Below are positions 43,501 to 53,445 of a stretch of 64,000 nt of DNA, piece by piece. A program made the position numbers and the translations under genes. Numbering within the stretch: position 1 is the first letter of the stretch; every line of letters starts with the position of its first letter. The stretch is from NCBI RefSeq assembly GCF_964355755.1, contig NC_092676.1, forward strand, positions 3,020,288 to 3,084,287. Direction: 5' to 3'. The stretch comes from Antedon mediterranea (Eukaryota; Echinodermata; Crinoidea; Comatulida; Antedonidae). The notes beneath the pieces were generated by a model that worked only from the letters and a program-made list of their open reading frames with translations, was not told the origin of the DNA and ran no database searches.

Positions 43501-46500
43501 AAAAGGGAACTAACTAGCTTAAAAAATGGCATTAACTAGCTTTCAAAAGGGCACTGAGTAATGTAGCTTCTAAAGAGGCACAAAATGCTGAATTGACAAT
43601 ATTTCTCATGCAGTCGTTTGTCTAGAGTTTCTCTTTATTATTTACTATTCGGATATAGTCTTACTCATGGTGGTATACCTCCATGGTCTTACTGAATGGT
43701 TAGCTGATATCAGTGGCTGTTTTATTACTTTACAGTACATTATTCTTGCCTGCTTTATTATTTAGCTGTCTGCACTTTATCATTTAGCTTCTTCCAAACC
43801 TTACCTTCTCAATTGTTGCAAGCACAATAGGATAGTTATTGTGAAAGTTTGTGTAAACCTTCAGTTTAGATTGCATCTTGATGAAGGCATCTCCAAGGCA
43901 TTGGTGAGGTCCCCACTCATCTAAACGTGATTTCAGGTCAGCAACAAAATCACTATAGTTTACAAAGAAAGGTGTTCAATGTATTGTACGAATTTTTTTG
44001 GATGATTTAAATATACCTTCATTATGAAATACCCTACTGTACTATAATAGTAAACTTTTCCAAGACTTGGCTTCGAGGAAACTTCCCAAATCCACTTAAT
44101 TTCCATTTAAATATTCTTAAAATGTATTTGAAATTAAATATGCAAGTTTTGATATACAAAATATAAACAAGAATATAGCTATCAAAAGAGTTGAATTTGA
44201 ATCATTTAAACAATTCAAGTGAAACATTCTTCACTGAACTTACAAAATAAAAAAATCCTACAGAAGATGTAGATGACATTGATACCACATGCCTCATTCT
44301 CACCTTGTTACTTTTAAGATGTTGATCATATCAGAAAATATCATTTGCAAGTTTGGTTGGTTTATGATAGCATGGTTCGTCTTCAGTGCTGCTTGTAGAG
44401 GCCTTACGTATACATCTTTAACCGTCCTTAATAAATTCAGGTATGTCCGCTCAGTGTACAAAATTTCTCGTGCTATACGAGTCCTTATTTCTGGCTGGAA
44501 TTCCGTACCAGCATTTTGGATTCCATTCTATGAGAAGATACATAGTATTGTTTAGTTGGAACATTATTTATTTGCAGAGTTTTAAGATTTAAAAATGTGA
44601 CCTTTAGAAAAACAAGAATGGCACTCACAAGGCACCCTAGGCCTATTCAGAAAATAGACCAAAACCAAAATAACGGTGTAAAAGTCTATGTGCCTTAACA
44701 ATACACTTAATTTGCAATGACACTGAAACTATTAAACTTCAGGAAATAATGTTGGAAGATAGGCACAGCGACTTTTGCATTATATTTTCTGCTGCAGGAG
44801 TGGAAAGAGCATGTGGAACAAGTTGTAAAGCTCTGTCTACATTATCAAACTTTATACGACAACAAAATGTGATGTGCCCTTATATGAATGTGATGATGTC
44901 ATATCACTACCATATTTAGATATATTTAAAGTGTATAGACTTACATTAGGTTTTAAAATAATGCATGGCCTCTGTCCATCATCCTTTAATGAGTTTGTGA
45001 GATCAAGTGAGAGGTGTGAAGGGCGGTTAATACATTGGAAGGCAAAGACGAATACATTTTTAAATTCATCGTTTGTTATTTTCCCTAGATTATGGGAGCA
45101 ACTTCCCAATGAAATTAAACAATGTGCTACAATTTCAGACTTTAAAGCCCAACTCATCAAACATTTGATCTCAAAATATTAAGTTGTACTGTAATTGTTT
45201 ATATTGTTTATTCAATGCAGCTTATTTTTAATTGGCGTATCTCATTATAACTTTGTTTTGTTTTGTTTTATTTTGACTTAATTTGTGCTACTTAGTTTTG
45301 TTATTTTTGTATTTTATAAGTAATGATGGAGTAAGAGCAGTTTTCTGTTTGGGCTCATGCCTATTACTTGCTCCTGGCAAGATGAATTGTAAAATGTACT
45401 TTATGAACTTTTGCCGAATAAATATTATTATTATTATTATTATTATATTTGGGCACATCACACTTAAAAGGGCTTACAGAGCAGTTTAACTAACATGTTA
45501 ATATATTCAGTACAGTACAAATCTTAATAGAAAGTAAAACATTCTCACAATTCTTGTAAAAGACTTGATTGATGACGTTGAAATAGGCTGGATGTGAGCT
45601 TCTGCTAGGCTTGGCTGTGCTATCTGTACTCTTTCTTTCTTAGGGCTTCCAACTGACAATAGTTCTTCAATGTCTGAGGCTATCTCTTCAACTATATCTG
45701 AACTCTAAAAACAGGGCGAGATACAGACTTTCTAGTATACTATGCCATTTGCTTAGTATTAGTTGATTAAGCTCTGTCTACATTATCAAACTAGTTGGAT
45801 AAAAAAGTGTGCCCAAATATGATGGTATATGATGTCATCGTGTCCATATATGGGCACATCACATTTTTTGTTGTCACAAAAAGTTTGATAGAGTAGACAG
45901 AGCTAAAAGTATGTCATGACATTTGCTTAGCTTAGTTCTTGAAATACAAATCTAGCTGTTGAACAATGGTAATCTGGATGGTGCAGATCTCCAAACCATC
46001 ACAATGAGATAATATAATATTGCCATATTAAATTCGCTCTTTATATTAGAATACCAAAGACAAATATCAAGCAAAAATCTAAGAAATAATCTAATATAAT
46101 TATTTATATATTATTTAACTCACATCGTCATCTTCAATGGTTTCTGATAACTTCTTAGATTCAGTGTTTGTTGTATCCATGGTATGTATGGACTTGGCAA
46201 CTTTTACAGACTTTTGTAAGTAACTGATTAGAAATTCTAGTGGGTTTTCCTAAAAAAGCAAGAAAAAATGTATAAGGACATTGCACAGCAAGTGGATTAA
46301 AAAAAGTCGACAAAAACAAGTTTGAGATGATTCCGAAATTATGTAGCCTTGCTGAATGTGACAGATAAAACCTATGAAATATTTGACTTATTTTGATATA
46401 GATTTTGCATCTCTCATTGTCAATTTACTCTTGTTCTACGGACTGGTTTTCAACTTACAGCATTTTGATTGGCTATTTCTCTAAGGCCCTCATTCAAAAT

Positions 46501-49500
46501 AGGGGCCACATCTCATAAAAAGTCTAGTTTGAGATGATTCCGAAATTATGTAGCCTTGCTGAATGTGACAGATAAAACCTATGAAATATTTGACTTATTT
46601 TGATTTAGATTTTGCATCTCTCATTGTCAATTTACTCTTGTTCTACGGACTGGTTTACAACTTACAGCGTTTTGATTGGCTATTTCTCTTAGGCCCTCAT
46701 TCAAAATAGGGGCCACATCTCTGATACTTTGTAATTCATCAAGTCCCATTGCTCTGTAAACTAACTCTCCTGGAAAGGTAACAGAAACATAACTAATCAA
46801 GTAACAAATCAGTAAAAAATATTCAATCAATAAAAAATCATCTAATCAATAATCAATCAATCAATAACCTATCAATCAAAATCATCTAATCAATAACCTA
46901 TCAATCAAAAACCATCTAATCAATAATCTATCAATAAATAACCTATCAATAAATCATCTAATCAATAACCTATCAATCAATAACCTATCAATCAAAAATC
47001 AACTTTATTACCTGTGACCCTGTCAATCATATTTGAACTTTCCTGATTGAAATAATTCTTTACTAATTGTCTGCTAACAATTGTAGCCTCGGTAACATGT
47101 TCAGCCATGCATATCCACTCAGACAATCGTGTTGTATTGAAATACAGTGCAGGGGGAGATAGCCCATCAAATGATGTGGACCATTCACTCAAAACTATAA
47201 ATATCCAAAGCATGTAATCACTTACAGAACATTAAATTTTCGTGACATCATAACCAAATATGGGACAATTCATGTAATCTTTTTTCCCCAGGTTACACTA
47301 AAAATAATAAAAACTGTATTTTATAAATTAAAAAATAAATAAATAAAATGTTTACTAAAACTATTTTTTTTTGCATTTTTTGGTTATACAAACCTCGTGA
47401 GTAAATTGGTCCAGATACTCCAGTTGGGGCAGCAAACTCCATGTCAGTAAGGGCCTCTAGTTTCTGAAGCAAGTTTAAGCCATCCTCTACAATATAGAAA
47501 CAACAATTAGTAAAGGAGTTATTATATATCACATGTTAAACAAATTTCCAACACATCTAAATTTAAAACTGAATTGAAACAATATTACAAAATTAAACAT
47601 AGATAAATTATTATTGTGCCATTATATCAGATGTTTTGCTTATATGCTTATATATTTATGAACCCCGTCTTATAATGTTTGTTTTGTTAAAATTATAATT
47701 ACTATCTTTTTAGGGACCACATTGGAATTAAGTTGTTTTACTTTAAACGACTTTATGTGTTTTCCCGTGCATCGTCAGACTTCATTAATCCATCCATTTT
47801 TATTTGCTTTTTTGATGTATATTAATATTTAAGGTGATTTTATATATTATTGATGTATTTTTAATGTTATTTATTGAGATGCCAAATAAATGAAAGAAAG
47901 AAAAAATGTTAAAATTCAAGAAATATTATTGGTTAATAGCCATCATACTTTTTTAACCATATCCCTGCAATAGTTTTTGTCTGTCTCTATCTACACTATC
48001 AAACTTTGTGACAAAAAAAATGTGCTCATATGTGGATGATGTCATATCAATACCATATTTGGGTACAATTTCAATGATAATAGAAATATCTCTCGGGTGG
48101 TAGAGCATTTTTTAATTGAACGGATAACAGTTACACTAGCACCTAAAATTTGTCAAACAAGTATATAAAAACAAGGTTGAGACTTTACCACTTGCAGCTA
48201 GTGGTGGAAAGATATCAATGTGACCACCAAGAGAAGCTGGCAGTGTTGAAGTGGTCAAAACCTCCCAAAACTGACGTATCTCAGGGTGTTCCAGGTTGGT
48301 CAGTGTGCATGTCATGTGATGCACTAGTCTCAGTTGTCCAGGACTTCCATCAACAAAGAATCCAATACTCCTGAAAAATGAAGTTTCTGTTAAAATATGT
48401 TACTTTTTTACCATAATTATTTAAGGTGTAAAGTCATAACTTTTCAAACAAAGAAGTGCCATTTTTTGTGAGAGATTTGAGCAGAACATAAGTACACTAC
48501 CCATAAAGTCACAATCCAAAAATCTCACACAGTTTAAAATAACATGCTCCTTTATAAAACAGTATTCATCACCTGGCAATATGTAAATTGCATGCAAGTA
48601 TGCACCAATAGGAACTTACTTTGCATGTCTTCCTCTAAGTGCCTCCTCAACTTGCTGTATTAAGGATTCTAAGGTTGTTCCTTCATAGTTATACACAACT
48701 GGAATAACTCCAAATAGCACAGCACTAACAAGCACCTGGAAAAATAATGTTACGATCCCTCTTAAATAAAGAACTTCCATAACAGTGTTTAAAAAAAAAG
48801 AAAAAGCAGACTTTGTAGAAACTTAGATATTTTTACTAAAGTGTGTAAAGTGTTGGAAGAGTTGACAGTTTTTGCCTTAATTATTTAGGAATAGTAATTA
48901 TGATGTCCTGGACTTGAAGTAAAAAACCTTTCATAATTAATGTTGTTGAGTTTTGTTTATTTCGTGCTGATCATTGCAAACTTGAATATACTTAGATTAT
49001 TACCTCTCTTGCAGGAACACTAGATGAGATTAGGATTATCCTTGGATTAGGGTGACTGGGATAATTCTGATTCTGCAAATTAGTTTCCATGGTAACAGAT
49101 GAGTAATCTCCTCCTCCTGATAAATCTTTTCTGTTGAAAATGAAATAATTTAATATTTACAGAAACGAAAATACATTTTCTTTATATTGAGGTAAAATTC
49201 TATTACTTTGATTTCCAAATAATGGCACTCAAAAATACTGGTGATTCAATTTGTTATAGTCAGGAGCAAACTAATACATACCTTCTGGATATGGGTCGCT
49301 TGACAGGACCAGACCAAGACTGTTCATACACACCAGCAATGCCAATGTCTGGTCTCAAAGACTCCAGCATCATGCTCTCTGAAAGAGTGGACTGTTGTGA
49401 TCTCTGATTCAGATCAAGCTCCTCTCCAGTCTAGACAAAAAAAAAATGTATTATCAAATTATTGATTGTGTTGGGAAAGTTTTGCAGATAGTGATTCTTC

Positions 49501-52297
49501 AGATAGGTATCTCGTTTAGAAATGTATGTTAACAACTTGTTGAAATCCAACTATACCACTATCAGTGAGCGATACAAAAATCTGTCCACAATAAGCCCTT
49601 TGAAAATGCCAAATTCATTATTTAAAATTGTATGCGTATTTAACATCGAGTAACTCGCAAATTACAGGATGTAGAAACTATTTTATAATTTATCATGCTT
49701 ATAAACTAAAAAATAATAATAAACTTATATAGTCTCATTTGAGGGCTAGGGAGTGGAGTTGAAAGAGTCGTGAGTTACAACCGTGAAACTACTGTAGGTC
49801 AGGATTGAACCCTGGACCTTGGAATTAGAAAGCAATCATCTTAACCACCAAGCTACAGCTCCACTAATCTTATTAGTGACTCAAAATGGTTTTTTAGCAG
49901 TATTCATTACCGTGAATGCTCTGTGTTTGTCCTTTCTGTTTAAACCTTGAAGTCCATAATCAAACTCTCTTGAAGGCTCTGTCCATGACCTTGAATGACC
50001 TCTCCCCCCTGACATCCCCCATCGTCCAGTATGTAGATAAGCATGTGTTGGCATCGTAGGGTCATTTGGATTGACAGAGGATACCATAGCATTATAGGAC
50101 TGTTGAAGGTCAACTGGTTTGGGATCTGGATCAAGCCAAGGCCGACGATTTCCAATACTACCTGTCATAAGAATATTAATGATAGATAACTTACTAGTCA
50201 ATGATAGATAACTTACTAGTCAATGATAGATAACTTACTAGTCAATGATAGATAACTTACTAGTCAATGATAGATTACTTACTAGTCAAAAATAGATTTC
50301 TTACTAGTCGCTGTCTCTCTCTATTGTTTTTTTTTTATATCTGAGACAAAATAAATGAAATGAAAAATGAAATATTAGATTACTTACTAGTCTGCAGAAC
50401 AACTGATTGAGTCTTTCTGTGCTTTTGTTTTGACGTAACTGATATTTCCTGTTCAGTCCCATCTCCAAGTTTTCCATACACATTTGACTACAAAAAGTTA
50501 TAAAATATTTTACAAGAAACTGTTAGTAAACCAGTAAAACCAGCCTCACTAATCATAGAATGGGAACAAAACTATGTCTCTGGTTGTATGACTACCATAC
50601 AATTCAACATCAAGGAAAGAGTTTTCAAAGTGAAACTGCTGCATTTAAATGTAAAAAATGTGACCCACCTTTTCTGCATTCTGTACAACGTCTAATGTTA
50701 ATAGACAATGAATGTAATGCCTTTTCCATGCTCCAAACTCATTGTCACTGGGAGAGTATGGTAAATACCAACCAAATTTGACACATTTTGCACACCATAG
50801 ATCATCCTATATTACAAAAAGTTAAAATATTATTGTTTCAAAATCTCATATAATTAAAAAATGTGTCTCAGTTTAAAGGATAATGTTAAGCACTTTTTAC
50901 CTGTTCTGTTAAAAACTTCCAATGCCATGACACTTTACTTGCTCTGCATAGACTTCTTGGATCGAGGAAAGAAAATATGTACAGCGATAAAAACTTTGGT
51001 AAAACTGTTGTAAAATCAAGGTTTTTAACAGGAACGCTGTCTTGAAACCAACGTTGAATAAAAGAAAGTTGCGATTTTTTTGATCGATGTAGGAGAAAGT
51101 TGAAAAATCGTTTCCGTTGCGAGTCTGTCCAGAGATCAAACTGAGGTAAAAGAAAATTAAAAATTATTTTAAAATTGAAACATTTAGGCTGGTTCATGGA
51201 GTTTTTAGCTTTAAAAAAATCGAAATTATTATATTGACTGATCGATTGATGTTTGGTGTATTATTTCAGTTATCTGCTAAGTTAATAGCCTATAGATAAT
51301 CATCATAAGTTTGTATACTACACACACGATGAAATAACTATGCATTATGTATGTATGTCAAACTAAACAATAAAACAGTTTGTTTACCCTCCCAGCTCTC
51401 TTTCAGAATGGCTATGAATATACAGTAAAGCTCTGTCTACACTATCAAACTAGTTTGACAAAAAAAGTGTAATATGCCCATAAATGGTAGTGATATGCCC
51501 AAATATGGTAGTGATACAGTATAAACTAGACTTACCCAGTGAGCTACCAAGTCTCGTCTTTCAACAAAAATCTGAAAAAGTTGAAATTGTATCATTTTAA
51601 ATAATATCAAAATCCTTGTATTTGGTTCTCAAAAACTTTGTACCTTAAACACACTGGAAAATCCTATGAGCACATATCATTTTCCAATCTGTTTAAGGCT
51701 TTTAAACTTTGCAATAAATTGAAATGTAATACACAAGTTTATACAATCTGCAATCTGGAGGGGCGTACTCTATACCCATGTATTTGTACCCCCTCCTCCC
51801 CATACCATGGATCTATCTTTGATGTGTTTTCCTTAAATGATAATTAACAGATAAATGTATAACAAATTAAACAAATTTAAAATAAAAAATAGCAATTAGA
51901 ATCAAAACCAAAATGTTTAGTACGGTAGTAATTTGTTTTGCTTTTTTAGAGGACCCTCTTCTCTGCATTATTATCTTCTTTAAAAATGGTATAAATAAAT
52001 AATTTATAAATTTAAACAGATAATGAGCAAATAATAACATAAACTTGCAAGAAAAGTTGTATTAATGATATTTACTTGTTCATTTGATGGCTTATTTACT
52101 ACAGGTGTCCACTGGCTCATTTGAGTTTTCATGTTTCTTGTATGATATTGTCCGTTGGTGACTGGATTCACAACAGCAGTTTTCTTAACAGATTGCGTCA
52201 TGCGTATGGTTGGATAAGATGGTTCCTTTAGTGAAGCTATTTGCGACTTTTCTTGTGTCCTTTGGCCGTCTTTCGTAGTAGTTTTTAAAGTTGCCAT
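40522..52297 (-). CDS. ECT2L: ECT2L: F-box, RhoGEF (DH) and PH protein
   Basis: Twenty-one exons in transcript order: 52076-52297, 51536-51571, 50901-51140, 50669-50806, 50388-50487, 49911-50161, 49282-49430, 49004-49130, 48620-48735, 48189-48370, 47394-47486, 47012-47194, 46666-46769, 46124-46249, 45549-45704, 44304-44527, 43805-43952, 43139-43369, 42842-42996, 41397-41569 and 40522-40652. All junctions are GT-AG and in phase, giving 1094 residues (human about 904). The F-box is at 127-166 ([20 protein letters not shown]); the following [17 protein letters not shown] is typical of this protein. The DH domain spans about 750-930 ([35 protein letters not shown]) and the PH domain about 945-1085 ([13 protein letters not shown]). 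By family it should activate Rho GTPases and perhaps link to SCF ubiquitin ligases; both are inferred. ATG 52297 was chosen as the first in-frame ATG. Extra length lies in Ser/Pro-rich text at 213-400. Introns 5, 13 and 19 carry copies of neighbouring exon ends. Confidence 0.96.
41079..41366. mobile_element. MITE family C copy beside ECT2L exon 20
   Basis: TTAAAGATGCATTGTCTCCC to GGGGACAATACATCTTTAA, with core CTTGGCTGCCAGCCAATAC. It ends about 30 bp from exon 20 (41397) on its donor side. Confidence 0.87.
41630..41850. mobile_element. MITE family C copy, right end missing
   Basis: TAAAGATGTATTGTCCCCCT at the left, then AAAATTGGATCGAAAA and AATTGGCTGCCAGAAAATGG. It starts about 60 bp upstream (transcript sense) of ECT2L exon 20. 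Confidence 0.85.
42245..42880. repeat. minisatellite seeded from ECT2L exon 19 and its splice donor
   Basis: About 13 units of 43-50 bp fill intron 19 next to exon 19; the exon end itself is the fourteenth copy. Each unit contains TCTAGGATCATTTGGAGGTG (complement of exon codons for PPPNDPR) and TTTACCTTAAGTCTGG, the complement of the exon end plus its GTAAA donor. Most units keep a GTAAGT- or GTAAAT-like donor. In transcript sense, use of a distal donor would read through the first GTAA and hit an in-frame TAA. Confidence 0.9.
43445..43560. repeat. degenerate ~27-bp repeat in ECT2L intron 17
   Basis: Five variants of AACTAGCTTCAAAAGGGCACT. Low conservation. Confidence 0.65.
44828..45488. mobile_element. 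MITE family B split by a LINE fragment
   Basis: The left half runs 44828-44917 (AAGCTCTGTCTACATTATCA to CACTACCATATTT). The right half resumes at ATATTTGGGCACATCACAC (45445) and ends CTTACAGAGCAGTTTA. ATATTT on both sides of the insert is a candidate target duplication. Confidence 0.87.
44918..45444 (+). pseudogene. LINE 3' end fragment with TTA tail
   Basis: A frame from about 44922 to the stop at 45182 reads [20 protein letters not shown] and [20 protein letters not shown], the C-terminal RT-flank text common in LINE proteins, then [12 protein letters not shown] 3' UTR and a tail of TTA repeats (45422-45444) follow. Its tail differs from the CTTGAAT-tailed LINE, so it is a different family. 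ECT2L intron 15. Confidence 0.82.
45769..45904. mobile_element. MITE family B, full short copy
   Basis: AAGCTCTGTCTACATTATCA to AGTTTGATAGAGTAGACAGA. It starts about 65 bp from ECT2L exon 15 (45704). Confidence 0.9.
46321..46721. repeat. tandem duplication that includes the end of ECT2L exon 13
   Basis: Copies 46321-46514 and 46528-46721 (offset 207 bp) are about 96% alike. The right copy contains the real 3' part of exon 13 with its donor (exon end 46666). The left copy holds the same coding text ([17 protein letters not shown]) and donor, but lacks the exon's acceptor and 5' part. Confidence 0.9.
46795..47000. repeat. ATCAATCA/AACCTATCAATC repeat in ECT2L intron 12
   Basis: Units of about 24-33 bp such as CATCTAATCAATAACCTATC. 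The array fills the intron between exons 12 and 13 and ends 12 bp from exon 12's donor side (47012). Confidence 0.88.
47984..48070. mobile_element. MITE family B, left half
   Basis: CTCTATCTACACTATCAAAC, then ATGATGTCATATCAATACCA and TATTTGGGTACA; the right end is lost. ECT2L intron 10. Confidence 0.8.
49590..49866 (-). mobile_element. tRNA-derived SINE
   Basis: On the minus strand the head has a Pol III A box (TAGCTTGGTGGTTAAGA) and B box (GGTTCAATCC) in a tRNA-like order, followed by CCACTCCCTAGCCCTCAAAT and TTTATAAGCATGATAAATTA. The body is shared with 57385-57540. It is not a functional tRNA because the cloverleaf is degenerate. ECT2L intron 6. Confidence 0.75.
50175..50310. repeat. minisatellite seeded from the ECT2L exon 5 splice donor
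   Basis: Six units of about 22 bp. In transcript sense each holds GACTAGTAAGT, and the unit at about 50270-50288 shares 17 identical bases (GACTAGTAAGTAATCTA) with the true exon 5 end and donor at 50376-50392. The array occupies over half of the 226-nt intron 5. Confidence 0.88.
51428..51520. mobile_element. MITE family B, left half
   Basis: AAGCTCTGTCTACACTATCA, then two ATATGCCCAAATATGGTAGT variants; no right end. It ends 16 bp from ECT2L exon 2 (51536). Confidence 0.85.
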
Positions 52298-53000
52298 CAC
52301 GGTTTGTTTCACAATATAACTTTGGAGCAGAATACTACTGTAAGTAAGGATATATTGAAAAATAAATTAAAGCAGACTTTCATATACTGTATACATTTGG
52401 AATAAACTCCCCGGGTCTTGTTCTTTATTAAAATATTAGGCCTCTCTATTCTAACACATTTCTATTTTTTAGATTTATTGATTTTGGCCTCCATCATCTC
52501 CAATAAAAATGTTTAATATATTTTTAGTTTTAGTGTGCCTAGGTCTAGCATAAGCCACCTCAATCAGGCTCTGCAGACTCAAGGCCTAGGGCCTAACTAG
52601 GCCCTAGGCCTAGTCTGAGTTCAGTGCTTCCTGCTACTCTCTCCGTCCCCCCACCGCGCGCATCGCTCGCATGCTGTCGAGACTGGCTAGACCTACTAGC
52701 CTAGGCCTATTCCCCTTTTTCGCACCTGTTTTTACTTTTGTATTTCGACTCCAAATTTGTTAACTAACTTTATCGAATATCATTCTTATGTTTCTGACGA
52801 CTTTCCCCCGTACATTATATAGGCCTAGGTATACAATTAGGCTAAAATATATTCGTAACTATGGACGCTTCGTGAAGGTAAAGTTTCTACGCCATGTTGT
52901 AAACGCCGCCAACGAAAGTAAAAAGTTATCTGCCATCGTAGGGGGCGACATTTAAATTTTGATTCGGATCGAGTCAAGCGAGCAAGCAATTCAATCGAGT
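52298..53000. promoter_or_regulatory. divergent ECT2L/TIPRL promoter region
   Basis: ECT2L starts leftward at 52297 and TIPRL reads rightward, with its probable 5' UTR exon ending near 52998 (CAATCGA before GTAAGT). Between them lie a CpG-richer block at 52640-52680 (CCACCGCGCGCATCGCTCGC) and CTAG-rich text at 52545-52620. No TATA box is obvious. Shared control of the two genes is inferred from spacing alone. Confidence 0.6.
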
Positions 53001-53219
53001 AAGTTTATTTTTTAATCAAAAAAAACCTTTCTATCGTTGAACATAGGGCTCTAGGTATAAATTAAATACAGTTAGTCTAGGCCTAAACTAAGATTAGTCA
53101 TACGAATACCCAATTAAAACTTAATTACTCTTGTCTAGGCCTAGGTTCTAAACCTTCTACTTTCTAGGCTAGTAGGCCTAGCTAGTAGTAGTAGGCTAGT
53201 AGTAGCCAGCAGATCAGAC

Positions 53220-53285
53220 ATGACTTCTCAAGATCAACATCATGCAGGAGGCCATGCCAAGGAGGGTCAAGCCTCCACCTCATAA
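53220..53285 (+). CDS. possible 21-residue small ORF in the TIPRL 5' region
   Basis: ATG 53220 to TAA 53285 would encode MTSQDQHHAGGHAKEGQAST plus S. Its base composition is richer and more codon-like than the surrounding CTAG-rich intron, and a CAG acceptor-like site lies just before it. It sits between the putative TIPRL 5' UTR exon and the first coding exon, so it could be an upstream ORF in an alternative exon, or chance. Confidence 0.2.
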   Translation: MTSQDQHHAGGHAKEGQASTS

Positions 53286-53445
53286 ACTTGTTAGCTAGGC
53301 ATACTACTACTACGAGCCCAAGTACTAACTAGCTTAGCTAAGCCTAATACAGTACTACTAGTAACTAGCCTAGTGCATACTCTTTCTGCATACATTTTGA
53401 ATAAGATTAATTCAATGCTTTTTAAATCTAATTTCAGATTACAGT

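Noticed and set aside
44310-44312. Earlier donor for ECT2L exon 16
   Set aside because: Would put exon 17 in a frame beginning with TGA; the donor at 44302-44303 keeps phase.
49780-49866. tRNA gene on the minus strand
   Set aside because: Good A and B boxes but a degenerate cloverleaf, and a SINE body follows; called a SINE. The same reasoning applies at 54690-54768 and 62463-62540.
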